Part shown: positions 11,823-22,662 of the stretch, one piece after another
How positions within the stretch are numbered: the first letter of the stretch is position 1
Layout: each line of letters opens with the position of its first letter
Assembly (NCBI GenBank): GCA_903813345.2
Contig: CAIIXF020000007.1
Span: forward strand, 27,688,698-27,748,697
Direction of reading: 5' to 3'
Length of the DNA stretch: 60,000 bases
Source: Owenia fusiformis
Taxonomy: Eukaryota > Annelida > Polychaeta > Sabellida > Oweniidae
Translations under genes and position numbers: made by a program
The notes under the pieces: generated by a model
Database searches by the model: none
What the model saw: the letters and a program-made list of their open reading frames with translations, nothing else
What the model was told of the DNA's origin: nothing

Positions 11823-13084
11823 ATAATCAACATGAACAAGCTATGATTTCATAGATTAGTTTGATGTATGACATATTCCGAGCTGACTCTCTGTTTTCTC
11901 TAAGAGGCTTAATCATTGAAAATCATTACAAATAAAGGTCTAAACAGACAGTATTAAGGTACACTATTAGAATACCCTAATTATTTCCAGGCTTAGAGTT
12001 TATTGGTACCTACTACTGTTTCATAGCTCGGAGGTTTAATATATGATATATCCTGACTAGTTTTTCTGCAGATTTGAACCAATGACAGGTCTAATCATTG
12101 ATTATACTTCATATACTAGGTCTAAAATTGAAGTATTCAATAGAACCCTCTATGAAAATTCAAAAAAAGATTCAAAATGACATTAACCTCAACATTAGAT
12201 CTGAATAAGGATTAAAATCCTTCATAGAGCTGAACAGGGAAGACAAGGCTAACTTCATTCTGGTGTTGATACATGGACCTGGTCCAAATCTTGCTATACT
12301 TCATCCAAGCCCAAAGAAAGGGAAATTAGGAGCTTCATCTCAATGCATTTCAATGCATGATCCCTTATTTCATGACCACCAAAATTATGGAAGGTGTGGT
12401 ACAGTAAACTTAGAGGAAATGCACTAACTATTAGAATATAGTACCTGCTGCAGTTGAGCGAGGATTCTTGCATTGAACTATGTGGTAAAAGGCTCTACAA
12501 ATTCAATCAACCAAGTTGATTGACCCCTATGCCAGTATGCTATTGGTTAGAAGGGTGGCAGAATTGTAGGCATAACACAAAGACAATATCTGCATTGAAC
12601 AGATGGGCACCGGGGTATAATCTTAGGTCACACATGGGGAGTCCAAACAAGAATGATGTTTGGACTTGCGTTTTGAGATTCCATAGAGGGGGGGGGGTGG
12701 TAATTTGCAAATCAAAACAAGAATCTATGGATATATAAGCACAAATGCCAAAGGGAAGGGTGACTAAAAACATTAAAGAAACCCAACAAGAAAAGCAAAC
12801 CGCAAGTGCAAATCTGTCATAAGAAAAGTAGACCCTATATATCCCAAAACCATAATCTAACGTGAAAAGAAACAATGTCTAACATCCCCCTCCCCCCTCC
12901 AATCGAGAACCAATATCACAATCCAGGACCAGAACACCAAGGGACATTTCATTCATACTGAAGTCATTACAATACATGTTGAAGAAAAATTGAAAAAATT
13001 GATAGCCAATACTCATAACAGCAAAAATAGTTGTAGATACTAGTACTCATAAAAGATAGAGTATTCAGTCTCTGGAAGAAGATA

Positions 13085-13512
13085 AAATATGTGACATGCT
13101 GCTGAAGTTTGGCATGTTTTCAGAAGATCCATTACTTAATCTCCAAAGTATATGTACAAAAGATGTACTCACAGAAACAATCAACAGGCTTGACAGTTTG
13201 GCCAACAACAACTGGATGTCTTTGTGTCTTAGAGGTTGACACCAACAGGGTCAAATGAAAGACACAACATTTCTTGTTCTACTGAGCAAGCACCAACATT
13301 TTTTAAACTATATGCCTAATCCCAATATAAACGAGCAGAAAGTTGTTAAGGCAGACAGGAATGTTTTGCAGAATCTTATCACTGCATATGAAGCTAACCA
13401 CAGACCTGTGGGTATCAATGAAATCATGAAACACGAGCTGATGTCTTTTCCAATAGCCCTCTCATTGACGAATGAAACATTCAAGCCAACTCAAATGTAC
13501 TCTACTCCTTAA
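13085..13512 (+). pseudogene. Degenerate coding remnant in the centre of the inverted repeat
   Basis: A frame with one internal stop near 13238 reads DMLLKFGMFSEDP and, after the stop, DRNVLQNLITAYEANHRPVG and IMKHELMSFPIALSLTNETF. Further stops follow after 13512. From memory, the pattern of an Asp-Arg start, an I-x-KHEL segment and P-x-AL-x-L-x-N resembles a segment seen in repetitive, uncharacterised metazoan proteins that are probably transposon-encoded; I cannot name the family. Its position between the arms fits a cargo or former transposase gene of the element. Confidence 0.4.
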
Positions 13513-15585
13513 CTGTTTAACAAATGGTATTGAAATGCCAACCGTAATATTTCCAATATATGATCCTTCTTACAAATTAGCATCAATTGCATCTATATCT
13601 GAGGATTTGGCTACAGTCTTCAAGGAAGCAAAACTTCAGCAGTGAAGTGTACTGTGCCCCATCTTGCATACTTTTGGTGGTCATATTTCATGAAAAAGGG
13701 GATCATGCATTGAAATACATTGAGATGAAGCTCCCAATTTCCCTTTCTTTGGGCTATGGTGAAGCGTATCAAGATTTGGACCATGTCCATGTATTACTAC
13801 CAGAATGAAAAGTAATCCTTGTCTTCCTTGTTCAGCTCTATGAAGGATTGTAATTCTGATTTACAAGAGTCATCCGAGATCACATCAATCAGTTGCTTTA
13901 TTTGATTTCCAGATCCAATGTTCATTCTGAATCTTTTTTGAATTTCCCATATATGGTCCTATTGGATTTAAATTTCAAAAATTGCCACTCTGCAAAAACC
14001 CTCATTAACTGAAACATCCCTCTAATTCAAAATGTTGTCAAAGTGAGTATACGCCATTTGTCAAGAATTTGCCAAGAGTAACACAGAAAGGTTAATGGGG
14101 ACAGTGGGGGGGGGGGGGTTTAATATGACTTAACATTGTTCAGGGAAGAAAACTCCATAAAATGAAGATTTGTATGAATCATTGGTACTTTTGCTCTCAC
14201 GTCATGCAATTGTCAGGCTGCTTAGAATGAAATTAGCCTTGTCTTCCTAGTTCAGCTTTATGAAGAATTGTAATTCTGATTCAGATCCAGTGTTGAGGTT
14301 AATGTCATTCTGAATCTTTTTTGAATTTATCATAGAGGGTTCTATTGAATACTTCAATTTTAGACCTAGTATATTAAGTATATTCAATGATTAGACCTGT
14401 TAGGTGGTTCAAATCTGCAGAAAAACTAGTCAGAATATGTCATATATCAAACCTCCGAGCTATGAGACAGTAGTAAATACCAATATACTCTAAGCCTGGA
14501 ATTAATAAGGGTGTTCTAATAGTCTACCTTAATACTGTCCGTTTAGGCCTTTATTTGTAATGGTTTTCAATGATTAAGCCTCTTAGATGGTTAAAATCAC
14601 CAGAAAGTCAGCTTGGAATATGTCATGCATCAAACAACTAATCTATGAAATCATAGCTAGTTCAATTATGCTCATACCAGTAGAATGATACTAATGGTAT
14701 ACATGAATTTAATCGATTGCAGACCTGTGATTTAAGAATGAATTTTCAATGATAACACTTAAAAGATTGTTCAAACCACCAGAAAGCCAAGCCAGGATAT
14801 ATCATACATCATTTCTCTAAGCTAGAAAACTAATATTGGCACAAATATGTTCATAAATAAGAAATTATAAGGGTCTTCCAAGGGTATACATATTTTATAT
14901 AACTTTTAGACATCATATTTCATGAATCTTTAATAGTTGAACATGATAAAAAGCTTAAATCTTCCTAAAACTTTGCTAAAATAAGTTTTATATTTTAGAT
15001 TTATTCTAAAATGCTAAATATATGAACACAGAGGGATAAATGTTAAAGCAATAGGGGTCAGTTATAGTCACACATAAAATCAGTCCCAGCTAAAATGTCA
15101 TTTTTTCTTAAATTCACTAATTTTTTTCAAGGCAATTATCAAAGGAATTACTTTGATTCTTGCAGGATTAGTAGACCAGGTATTATGCCTTTTACATGGA
15201 TTTTTTTAGCATCCATCATTGTCTAATAAAAAAGTTATGACACGAAAAGTAAAAAATGGGTCATAAATTTGCCCCCTGGGGTACATACTTTTTGCTTTTA
15301 TTCAAATTTCTTAAGGGTAATCCGTATCATTCATACTTCAAATGTTTATTTTATACAATGTCCATGTATTTCACTTACAAAAACCATAAAATCAAAGTTA
15401 TTTTAGGTTGAAGAATTTTTTTCCCCTGATAGGGGTGAATTTTGGGGGTAGGGGGACTAACATGGTATTTTAAGGGTTAAATAATCATATTTCAGCTTGC
15501 CAACATGGTTTTTTGGATTCAGCATAAAAAGTTACATAAGAAACACTTGTCAGAACACTTTTAACACTAAACGCCTACCACATTT

Positions 15586-15661
15586 TACAGAGAGACCTTT
15601 TGCAGAAAAGCACCCGGTCTATAATGTTCATCCAGGTTTTTTTGGAGATAATAAAAACAGG
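15586..15661. other. Spacer between two repeat elements
   Basis: About 75 bp between the outer end of the large inverted repeat and the CAGGCCCGTAGCC terminus of the next element. No feature seen. Confidence 0.4.
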
Positions 15662-15839
15662 CCCGTAGCCAGGATTTGCAAAGGGGGGTAGGGTTCAATT
15701 TTTTAGGGTCCATGTGCAGTATGGCAAGTGATTTTAGACAGTCATATCTTTCACCATGTGTATTTCCTGGGTATAAATACAAGCCAATTATGCGGTTTCG
15801 CACACCACTAAACCAGGCATTTAACACGACCAATTAATT

Positions 15840-17639
15840 ATGGCGACATCTATTTTGATGGATTCAAACTACTCTGTGACTAACAATGATGACACGACCA
15901 GTGACGATGAAGCCAACAGTCAAATACCCCCTGGACAAAAAGCGTGGGAAGACTTGTATGACTTACTCACTGAATTACCCAAAGACGTCTACACGGAACG
16001 CCTTTTAGCCCAACCAGGAATATCAGTAGAGTCATTTCGAGATGCTTTATTCGAAAAAGCAATGTCCTTAAGGCCTGCGGATTGCCCCAGATTTAAACTT
16101 ATTCAACGCAAAGGAGGAAAAAGCGAAGATAGACGCTACAAACTTGCGAGTGATTGCTTCACACTATACCAGTTCATAGAGGGAAATTCGACTGAAATTG
16201 CATCCGTGTTCAGCAAAACCCCCTTTAATCGAGACTCAACACAAGCGTCCCAAAACCCACTCACCCAGGATTCTGACGCACCGTCTACGCGATCACGTGC
16301 CCATGATACCACTTCATCACATTTCTCAATGATGGAAACTATGATGTCGCATATGCTTAACATTAAAGAGACGTGTAACGAAATGTCTAACACTCTGACT
16401 GATCAAAACAACAGAATTATTAAACTTCGAAAGGAAAACATGTCCCTCAGAGAAAAGGAGCAAGAACTACGCAACTCTGAATACAAAGCTAAAATAGAAC
16501 TTAAGCTTTTACAAACGGTCGTGAATGAAAAAAACATAATCATAACTGAATTGAAAGACCAACTGTCTCGCTTTAAAAACATCGATGGTAAACTTGGAAA
16601 CATTAACAAAACTGTCAACAAAATCCAAAGTAATACTGAAATAGAACATACTGCACATGTAGATCTCATTAATAGAGTACAGCACATGTTATCTACCATT
16701 CCTGCTATACCCCCTTCCCGAAGCAGGTACCTTTCGGATGCTTCTAATACCATTGAAGATACGACAAGTCAACGTCGCCTAAGTGAACCTGCCCTACTCC
16801 ACGCCAACCAAGCTCCGTGTAAACCAGCCACGAAACCTACAACTCAAGGTGCTTCAAACGTTCCACAAGATAGCCCATCAGCAGAACAACTGAGTAACGA
16901 CACAGAGTTTAACCATGGCCAACTCGAAGACTCGAATGACTCTGCTTACTCCCATGACCCTTTAAACAAGCATGAACAAACCGACAAGGCCCGTTGCTCT
17001 TCTGACGTCAATAAACCCGAAGAGGGCCAACATACAGTACGTTCCCTCCCCAAAGATACGCTGATACCCGTATCATCACCCAACTCCCATTTTCAACACG
17101 ACAGAGCAACATCAACTAGAATGCATTCCAATTCGACCAGTGGTCCAAAAGGCCAGCCACAATCGCCTGATGATTACTCCCAGAAACGACGAATTACTTC
17201 ACCCAAACATGTGCTTAATGGCATTTGGATGCGGGCAGTTAGAAGTCATGAGTCGTTGCAAGAACAAACCCCACCCACAAGCGCTGACGGATTCTGCGGT
17301 GTTCCCTTTAAAAAACGGCCGAAAGTCAAATGGTTTGTCCTATCACGATTGCAAGCAACTGATCTTACATTTAACGAGATTAAACACAAAATAATTTCAT
17401 TCGCTCGTAAAAAACATGTGAACATAACATTTGTGAGATCTCTCAAGTATCATGAACAGACGCGATACAATCCTGCATGGTACACACTCAGAATAAATGT
17501 TGACGTTAGAGACTATAACTACATGCTAGATGATGACCAGTTCTGGCCATCACACATTCATTGCAGGGAATGGCAAACCAGAGACCTTAAAAGTGAATCC
17601 TATGATGGACCAGCACCCGACAAACTATGGGGGGATTAA
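15840..17639 (+). CDS. LINE ORF1 protein (gag-like, coiled coil)
   Basis: This 599-residue protein is presumably the RNA-binding chaperone of the LINE particle. Acidic N-terminus (MATSILMDSN...), a conserved-looking block around residues 30-115, and a heptad-rich segment at about 165-250 (NRIIKLRKENMSLREKEQEL) likely to form a coiled coil for multimerisation. A long S/T/P/Q-rich linker follows, then a C-terminal globular domain (about 490-590) ending in a DQFWPSHIHCREW block; a Phe-Trp-Pro then Arg-x-Trp ending is typical of ORF1 proteins of CR1/L2-type elements. The ATG lies about 55 bp after the inferred 5' end. The stop overlaps the first possible ATG of ORF2 (17627), suggesting coupled translation, although the ORF2 Met near 17690 is also plausible. 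Confidence 0.85.
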   Translation: MATSILMDSNYSVTNNDDTTSDDEANSQIPPGQKAWEDLYDLLTELPKDVYTERLLAQPGISVESFRDALFEKAMSLRPADCPRFKLIQRKGGKSEDRRYKLASDCFTLYQFIEGNSTEIASVFSKTPFNRDSTQASQNPLTQDSDAPSTRSRAHDTTSSHFSMMETMMSHMLNIKETCNEMSNTLTDQNNRIIKLRKENMSLREKEQELRNSEYKAKIELKLLQTVVNEKNIIITELKDQLSRFKNIDGKLGNINKTVNKIQSNTEIEHTAHVDLINRVQHMLSTIPAIPPSRSRYLSDASNTIEDTTSQRRLSEPALLHANQAPCKPATKPTTQGASNVPQDSPSAEQLSNDTEFNHGQLEDSNDSAYSHDPLNKHEQTDKARCSSDVNKPEEGQHTVRSLPKDTLIPVSSPNSHFQHDRATSTRMHSNSTSGPKGQPQSPDDYSQKRRITSPKHVLNGIWMRAVRSHESLQEQTPPTSADGFCGVPFKKRPKVKWFVLSRLQATDLTFNEIKHKIISFARKKHVNITFVRSLKYHEQTRYNPAWYTLRINVDVRDYNYMLDDDQFWPSHIHCREWQTRDLKSESYDGPAPDKLWGD

Positions 17640-20600
17640 TCCCACTTTACACTATTTTATATTTGATTTATTGTCTCACATATTACGTAATGTCATTGAC
17701 AACTCTTAAAATATTGTCATGGAATGTTCAAGGTATTATGCACGGCACACCATATCTGTGTGAAAAGCTTCGACTTATAGATATATGTATTCTTCAAGAA
17801 CACTGGTTGTATCCAGACAACATTCAGTATATTAATTCTATTGATTCTGATTTTGACAGCGTTGCTGTATGTGATAATGATTTATCAATAGATTCTGCTA
17901 GAAGATATCGCGGTAAAGGCGGTGTAGCTATTTTGTTTCGCAAAAATCTCAAACAGATCTCTGTTTTAAATTACAATAGCGACAGGATTTGTGCGATACA
18001 GATTAGCTTTCCAGCTGAATTAGTATATTTAATAGGTGTATATCTTCCATGCAGTAATATTTCAATATTGACATATAAAGAATATTTATGCGAATTACAA
18101 AATATCTGTGATGAACTTTCTAGCAAGGGTACTGTTATACTCTGTGGTGACTTTAACTGCCATCTGTCCTCCAAATTAGGCCCAAGGCACATCGGTAAGA
18201 TAAACGATCGAGGGAATTATGTTGAGCAATTTATAGAAAACTCAGGTTTTGTTTGTGTTAACATGCAGAGTCGAACCACAGGTCCTATTTATACATATTG
18301 TAGTAGTGACTATAGTCACAAGACATGTCTTGACTTCATCATGCTACCACAAACAAAGTATGACTTGGTTAAGAGTTGTGCAGTTATAGACGACCACGAA
18401 CTCAACGTATCCAACCACAGCCCTATTTTTATGGAACTAAATGTAGCGCCGTTTGGCCACCTATTTAAGCTTTGCCCAGTTCCTATAACCAAATGGAATT
18501 TGGCAACTGCAAATGATATTTCTAACTACCGTAATCTGGTAAGAGATGGTCTCAAACATATTGATATAAAATCAGCAACATGTGAAAACGATATCTCAAC
18601 TCTCACTGATGAAATAGCTATGTGCTTGAGAACATCTGCTGATAGAACTATTCCTAAGACAACTTTTAAACACTTCCTGAATCCTTTTTGGAAATACGGT
18701 AACGTTAAAAACCTACACAAATCTATGAAAATCGCAAGGTCTATATGGGTTAATCAAGGCAAAACAAGAGACGCTACCAATATATTCTTTAGGAATTATA
18801 AAAATGCCAAAAGATTATTTAGGAGCGAGCTCAGGAAAGCCAAATTAAACTATGAACGGGAAAACTTTTCTAAAATTGAACAAGCTGCTGAGCTTGAAAT
18901 TGGCGATTTTTATAAATATGTTAGGAACTCTAAGAGGCTCAAAAAAGAGACCCATGAATTGCTAATAAACAATGAAATCATTCGTGATCCTGATGCTGTG
19001 CGTGAAGCTTGGGCAAACTATTATGAGCAATTGGGAACACCTGCTGAGTTTCCTCACTTTAACAATACATTTCAACAAGAAATTGAACGTGAATTTGCTC
19101 AATGTCAAAAAGATTCATATCATAATAGGGAAAACGCTCTCTCTTCACCCATTACATCACAAGACGTATATGACGTCATATCTGGATTTGCATGTGGTAA
19201 AGCACCCGGTTATGACCTTGTGTGCAATGAGCATTTTAAGCACGGTGGTAGCTTACTTATCAGGGTAATTACTGACTTATTCAACAAGATGATCAATCTT
19301 GAGTGTATACCCCCCAACCATAAGATTGGCACTATCATATCATTGCACAAAGGTAAGAAAAAAGACAAACGCTCTCAATCTAACTACCGTGGTTTAACTC
19401 TAACAACGGTGATTAGTAAAATCTGGGACTATATCATACTTGATCGAAATAAGTTTATTCTCGACAAAATGAATACACCCCATAGCTTACAATTTGCTAC
19501 AAGTAAAGGAGGTGGCAGCCAAATGGCTACTTACGTCTTAAAGGAAACTTTTTTACATTTTAATGAACGAAACACCACCATATTCGCAGGGTTCCTAGAT
19601 AATGTTCGGGCCTATGATTATCTCTGGAGAACAGGGCTTTTTGTGAAATTATTTCGATTAGGAATCAACTCAAAATCTTGGAGACTTATTGTCCAGAGTT
19701 ATAGCAATACTACTGCAAGAGTTTTATATGATGGGAACTATTCTCGAGAATTCCTTGTCGATCAAGGATGTGGTCAAGGCCGAATTTGCTCATCGTGGTG
19801 GTTCATGATATTCATAGATGAGCTAATCTTAGAACTCTGCGAATCTCCATATGGTGCACGTTTAGCTAATGATCTTATTATACCTGCTGTTCTGGTAGCA
19901 GATGATACAACAGTATTGTCTAGTACTCCCAATGGGTTACAGCATCTATTAGATATTGTGTTTACCTATAGTTGTAAGTGGCGTCTAGTCTACCACTCTG
20001 GCTTACAAGAACCATGTAAAAGTGCCATTATAATCTTTGGAAAGAGTATTCTTACATCCGAAATACCATACTGGAACTTGGGTGGAGAACCTTTGCCAAC
20101 CAAGTCACAAGTGACTTATGTTGGAAACACTTTAGACAAGAAATTAACCTCGAAACCTAATACAACAGATGCATGTATTAAGGCTAGGAAAATATTTAAC
20201 TCTCTGTGTGGTATTGGAATGTATAAATACGGGCTTAACCCAATCACAAGTTCTTACATTTGGAAGCGTTTTATAATGCCTTCAGCATTCTATGGTGCCG
20301 AGTTATGGTACGACATATCCAAAACAGAAATGAATGAAATGGAAATTGCTCAAAAATACGTTGTGAAGCGCTTTCAAGGTTTTGAAAAGAGAACACCTAG
20401 TGTAATGGCTATTAGCAGTATGGGAATATGGACAATAAGTTCCTTTATCAGTAAAATGAAATTCCTTTTTCTAGGGAGATTGTTAAGATCCAATAGGAAT
20501 TCAACACAAAAACAAATGTTTTTATGTAGGCTCAGTAGCTTAATATCTAGAGATTGTCAATTTAAAGTGAACAAAGGCTTTTTACAAGACCTTAAAAATC

Positions 20601-21190
20601 TAAACCTTCCTGCCTTGTTTGAAACAATTACAAACTACATTGACCATGGCATATACATTCAGAGCAAGGATATCTGGAAATTTGTTGTTATAGAAGAAAT
20701 TCAAACTCAACAAAAACGTCAATGGGCACATGATTTAAGCCAAGATTCTAAATACCTCAGGTTTGCTAACACCCACGTAGACTATGAGCCAATTATTCAT
20801 TGGAAACTTGGGATAATGGATCCCTCCAGATTATGGGAATATGCCCAATTATTATATCTCATGGTACTCTCTACTGAAGAAGAGCAGTATTGCCTAGCCT
20901 GTGCCAAAACAACAAACGACATTGTAAAACACTTCATTTTAGAATGTTCATCTCTAAGTGCAACAAGAGATATATTTTTTGAAAAGATTGTTAATCTTCT
21001 ACCTGTTGAAGACTCAATTAACATCTTAAACTCTGACGATGATGTCTTAGTAGAATGTTTATTGGGTAGTCGCACAGATGTACTACAGAATTACGATTTT
21101 GCTGAATGCACCCTATGCAGACAGAGCCTGTGGGAAATATTGGGTGCGGCGCAAATGAGCGGAGGGTGCGGAGCTAACGGTCATTTTTGA
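17627..21190 (+). CDS. LINE ORF2: endonuclease and reverse transcriptase, 3' end broken by an insertion
   Basis: Open for 1187 codons. The N-terminal apurinic-type endonuclease (about 25-270) has LSWNVQG, catalytic Glu in QEHW (about 57), GDFNCHLS (about 174) and the SNHSPIF histidine (about 261). The reverse transcriptase (about 530-830) has KAPGYD, SNYRGLTL, FLDNVRAYD (motif A) and VLVADDTTVLS (motif C); both catalytic Asp positions are present, with Val in place of the usual Tyr of YADD. A CLAC...H...C knuckle lies near residue 1088. From codon 1161 the frame enters a hairpin transposon that begins at 21109 and stops at 21190, so the last 27 or so residues are foreign. Beyond the insertion the original frame resumes (21958-22026, QQFINLCSNQISAML then a TAA), so the interrupted gene lost only its last 20 or so codons. 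Confidence 0.9.
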   Translation: MGGLIPLYTILYLIYCLTYYVMSLTTLKILSWNVQGIMHGTPYLCEKLRLIDICILQEHWLYPDNIQYINSIDSDFDSVAVCDNDLSIDSARRYRGKGGVAILFRKNLKQISVLNYNSDRICAIQISFPAELVYLIGVYLPCSNISILTYKEYLCELQNICDELSSKGTVILCGDFNCHLSSKLGPRHIGKINDRGNYVEQFIENSGFVCVNMQSRTTGPIYTYCSSDYSHKTCLDFIMLPQTKYDLVKSCAVIDDHELNVSNHSPIFMELNVAPFGHLFKLCPVPITKWNLATANDISNYRNLVRDGLKHIDIKSATCENDISTLTDEIAMCLRTSADRTIPKTTFKHFLNPFWKYGNVKNLHKSMKIARSIWVNQGKTRDATNIFFRNYKNAKRLFRSELRKAKLNYERENFSKIEQAAELEIGDFYKYVRNSKRLKKETHELLINNEIIRDPDAVREAWANYYEQLGTPAEFPHFNNTFQQEIEREFAQCQKDSYHNRENALSSPITSQDVYDVISGFACGKAPGYDLVCNEHFKHGGSLLIRVITDLFNKMINLECIPPNHKIGTIISLHKGKKKDKRSQSNYRGLTLTTVISKIWDYIILDRNKFILDKMNTPHSLQFATSKGGGSQMATYVLKETFLHFNERNTTIFAGFLDNVRAYDYLWRTGLFVKLFRLGINSKSWRLIVQSYSNTTARVLYDGNYSREFLVDQGCGQGRICSSWWFMIFIDELILELCESPYGARLANDLIIPAVLVADDTTVLSSTPNGLQHLLDIVFTYSCKWRLVYHSGLQEPCKSAIIIFGKSILTSEIPYWNLGGEPLPTKSQVTYVGNTLDKKLTSKPNTTDACIKARKIFNSLCGIGMYKYGLNPITSSYIWKRFIMPSAFYGAELWYDISKTEMNEMEIAQKYVVKRFQGFEKRTPSVMAISSMGIWTISSFISKMKFLFLGRLLRSNRNSTQKQMFLCRLSSLISRDCQFKVNKGFLQDLKNLNLPALFETITNYIDHGIYIQSKDIWKFVVIEEIQTQQKRQWAHDLSQDSKYLRFANTHVDYEPIIHWKLGIMDPSRLWEYAQLLYLMVLSTEEEQYCLACAKTTNDIVKHFILECSSLSATRDIFFEKIVNLLPVEDSINILNSDDDVLVECLLGSRTDVLQNYDFAECTLCRQSLWEILGAAQMSGGCGANGHF

Positions 21191-21957
21191 ATTTAAAATT
21201 GGGATATTTCTGGAACTAAGCCGTTTTGGGACTTCAAATATACCAAGATATGTGTATTTGACACCAAATATCAATAAAATTGTGAAAATAGTAGTGCAAT
21301 TCATTTTATAGCGACGCAGTATGCCTTAAACATTTCCCAGACCTATATATTTTGAGACTATCCTTTGAATACTGCGTCCCCAGCATTCATAAAAAATGGT
21401 GTTCAAGATACACTACCCATGCAAATTTTTTTTGCATCTTGGAAGCCAGGCAGTATCTGTGTGATTTTATAAAAATTCGAAAATGTTCTTCAGATATGAG
21501 CCCCTCTAAATATTGGGTGCGGAGCTACGTTTATGGAGCTGCTCCGCACCCAATATTTAGAGGGGCTCATATCTGAAGAACATTTCCGAATTTTTATAAA
21601 ATCACACAGATACTGCCTGGCTTCCAAGATGCAAAAATAATTTGTAAAGATAGTGCACCTTGAACACCATTTTTTATGAATGCTGGGGACTCAGTATTAA
21701 AAGGATAATTTCAAAATATATAGGTCTGGGAAGGGTTTAAGGCACACTGCGTCGCTATAGAATGAATTGCGCTACTATTTTCACAATTGTATTGATATTT
21801 GGTGTCAAATACACATATCTTGGTATATTTGAAGTCCCAAAACGGCTTAGTTTCAGAAATATCCCAAATTTAAATTCAAAAATAACCGTTAGCTCCGCAC
21901 CCTCCGCTCATTTGCTCCGCACCCAATATTTCCCACAGGCTCTGTCTGCATAGGGTG
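21109..21957. mobile_element. 849-bp hairpin DNA transposon with CAC...GTG ends and 5-bp target duplication
   Basis: The termini are CACCCTATGCAG and its reverse complement CTGCATAGGGTG. The arms, about 415 bp each, are near-perfect inverted repeats meeting at a short loop near 21526-21539. It is flanked by GAATG on both sides (21104-21108 and 21958-21962). Collapsing the two GAATG copies restores the ORF2 frame, which confirms the boundaries. CAC-starting ends with a 5-bp duplication are the known signature of Transib/ProtoRAG-type transposons; CACTA and Chapaev elements also start CAC but make other duplication lengths. No coding capacity, so non-autonomous. The AAATATTGGGTGCGG motif occurs twice in each arm. 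Confidence 0.85.
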
Positions 21958-22155
21958 GAATGGCAACAATTCATTAACCTTTGTTCCAATCAAATAAGCG
22001 CTATGCTTAAAGAATTCACGTCGTAAGCAAATATTACCTTGCCTTACTCATTTCGCCACATATTGTTATTTTGTATCTATTGTATCTAATGTATATATTG
22101 TAATTTAATAATTTGTCTTTTGTATTAATTTGCTCTCCAAATTGGAGGAAATAAA

Positions 22156-22177
22156 GAACCATACCATACCATACCCC
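22156..22177 (+). repeat. LINE 3' terminal microsatellite
   Basis: ACCATACCATACCATACC directly follows AATAAAGA and ends where foldback-arm sequence resumes. Short tandem 3' tails instead of poly(A) are typical for CR1/L2- and I-type LINEs. Confidence 0.65.
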
Positions 22178-22662
22178 GTGATAGTAAAATATCAATCCCA
22201 CTCTCTGAAAAATTATGGATTAGGACCCCACCTTGTCCCTTTTTTAAAAATGTAACTTGCTTATTTTCTAAAAAGAGGATCTTGTTTTTCTTTCAAAAGT
22301 TTCTTCTCGCTATATTAATAACTTCTGAAAAGGGGATGGGTATTGAAATGCGATAAAGTTAAAAAACACATTTCCCATGTTATTTTCCCATAGGGAAAAC
22401 TCATGCTATCCATTGTTCAGCATCGGGATTTTGGTCATCGAAAATTGATATCTCCAAAACTAGACTTTCAATACCATTCTACTTTTGAAGATGTTTTAGA
22501 CCCCTTGTTTTCATGGATGTTTTCATGCAATAAAAATCAGAAAAATAAGATCCTCTTTTGAGCAAATAAGTTCAACATTTTGAAAAAATCGTTGACGTCG
22601 GGTCCCTATTTATAATTTTTCGAATTGTTCGATTGATATTTTTATCATCATGCCGGGAACTT
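22178..22662. repeat. Inner arms of the foldback element
   Basis: 22178-22340 and 22540-22662 are inverted relative to each other (AAATATCAATC...TTATGGATTAGGACCC against GGGTCCCTATTTATAA...GATTGATATTT). The spacer contains a GGAAAA-rich segment and no coding frame. Confidence 0.6.

Larger units (their letters stand above)
10377..15585. repeat. 5.2 kb inverted repeat with arms of about 2 kb
   Basis: The left arm (10377 to about 12410) reappears reverse-complemented in the right arm (about 13643-15585). Matching anchors: AAATGTGGTAGGCGTTTAGTG at 10377 and its complement ending at 15585; the CCCCTGATAGGGGTGAA block near 10525 and 15425; the TAGCTCGGAGGTTT block near 12027 and 14450; the CTTGTCTTCC block near 12240 and 14240. 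The arms match for most of their length with small differences. The centre (12410-13643) is not palindromic and holds a coding remnant. I could not find a convincing target duplication at the outer ends. It may be a large foldback transposon or an inverted segmental duplication of a transposon. Confidence 0.85.
15786..22177 (+). mobile_element. Full-length two-ORF LINE retrotransposon
   Basis: A non-LTR element with a short 5' leader, ORF1 (15840-17639), ORF2 (from 17627), a short 3' UTR with AATAAAG and a terminal ACCAT-type repeat. Apurinic endonuclease plus reverse transcriptase with no RNase H seen, and a C-terminal Cys/His knuckle, place it in the broad CR1/L2/Jockey-like group; the clade is not resolved. 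Both ORFs are open apart from the hairpin element in ORF2, so the copy is young. The 5' boundary is inferred from where foldback-arm homology stops. Confidence 0.85.

Noticed and set aside
10377-15585. Target-site duplication for the large inverted repeat
   Set aside because: Flanks (TAGAGGAAAT and ATTTTACAGAG) share only short, unconvincing matches.
16136-16753. Minus-strand ORFs within LINE ORF1
   Set aside because: Antisense frames over a clearly coding sense ORF.
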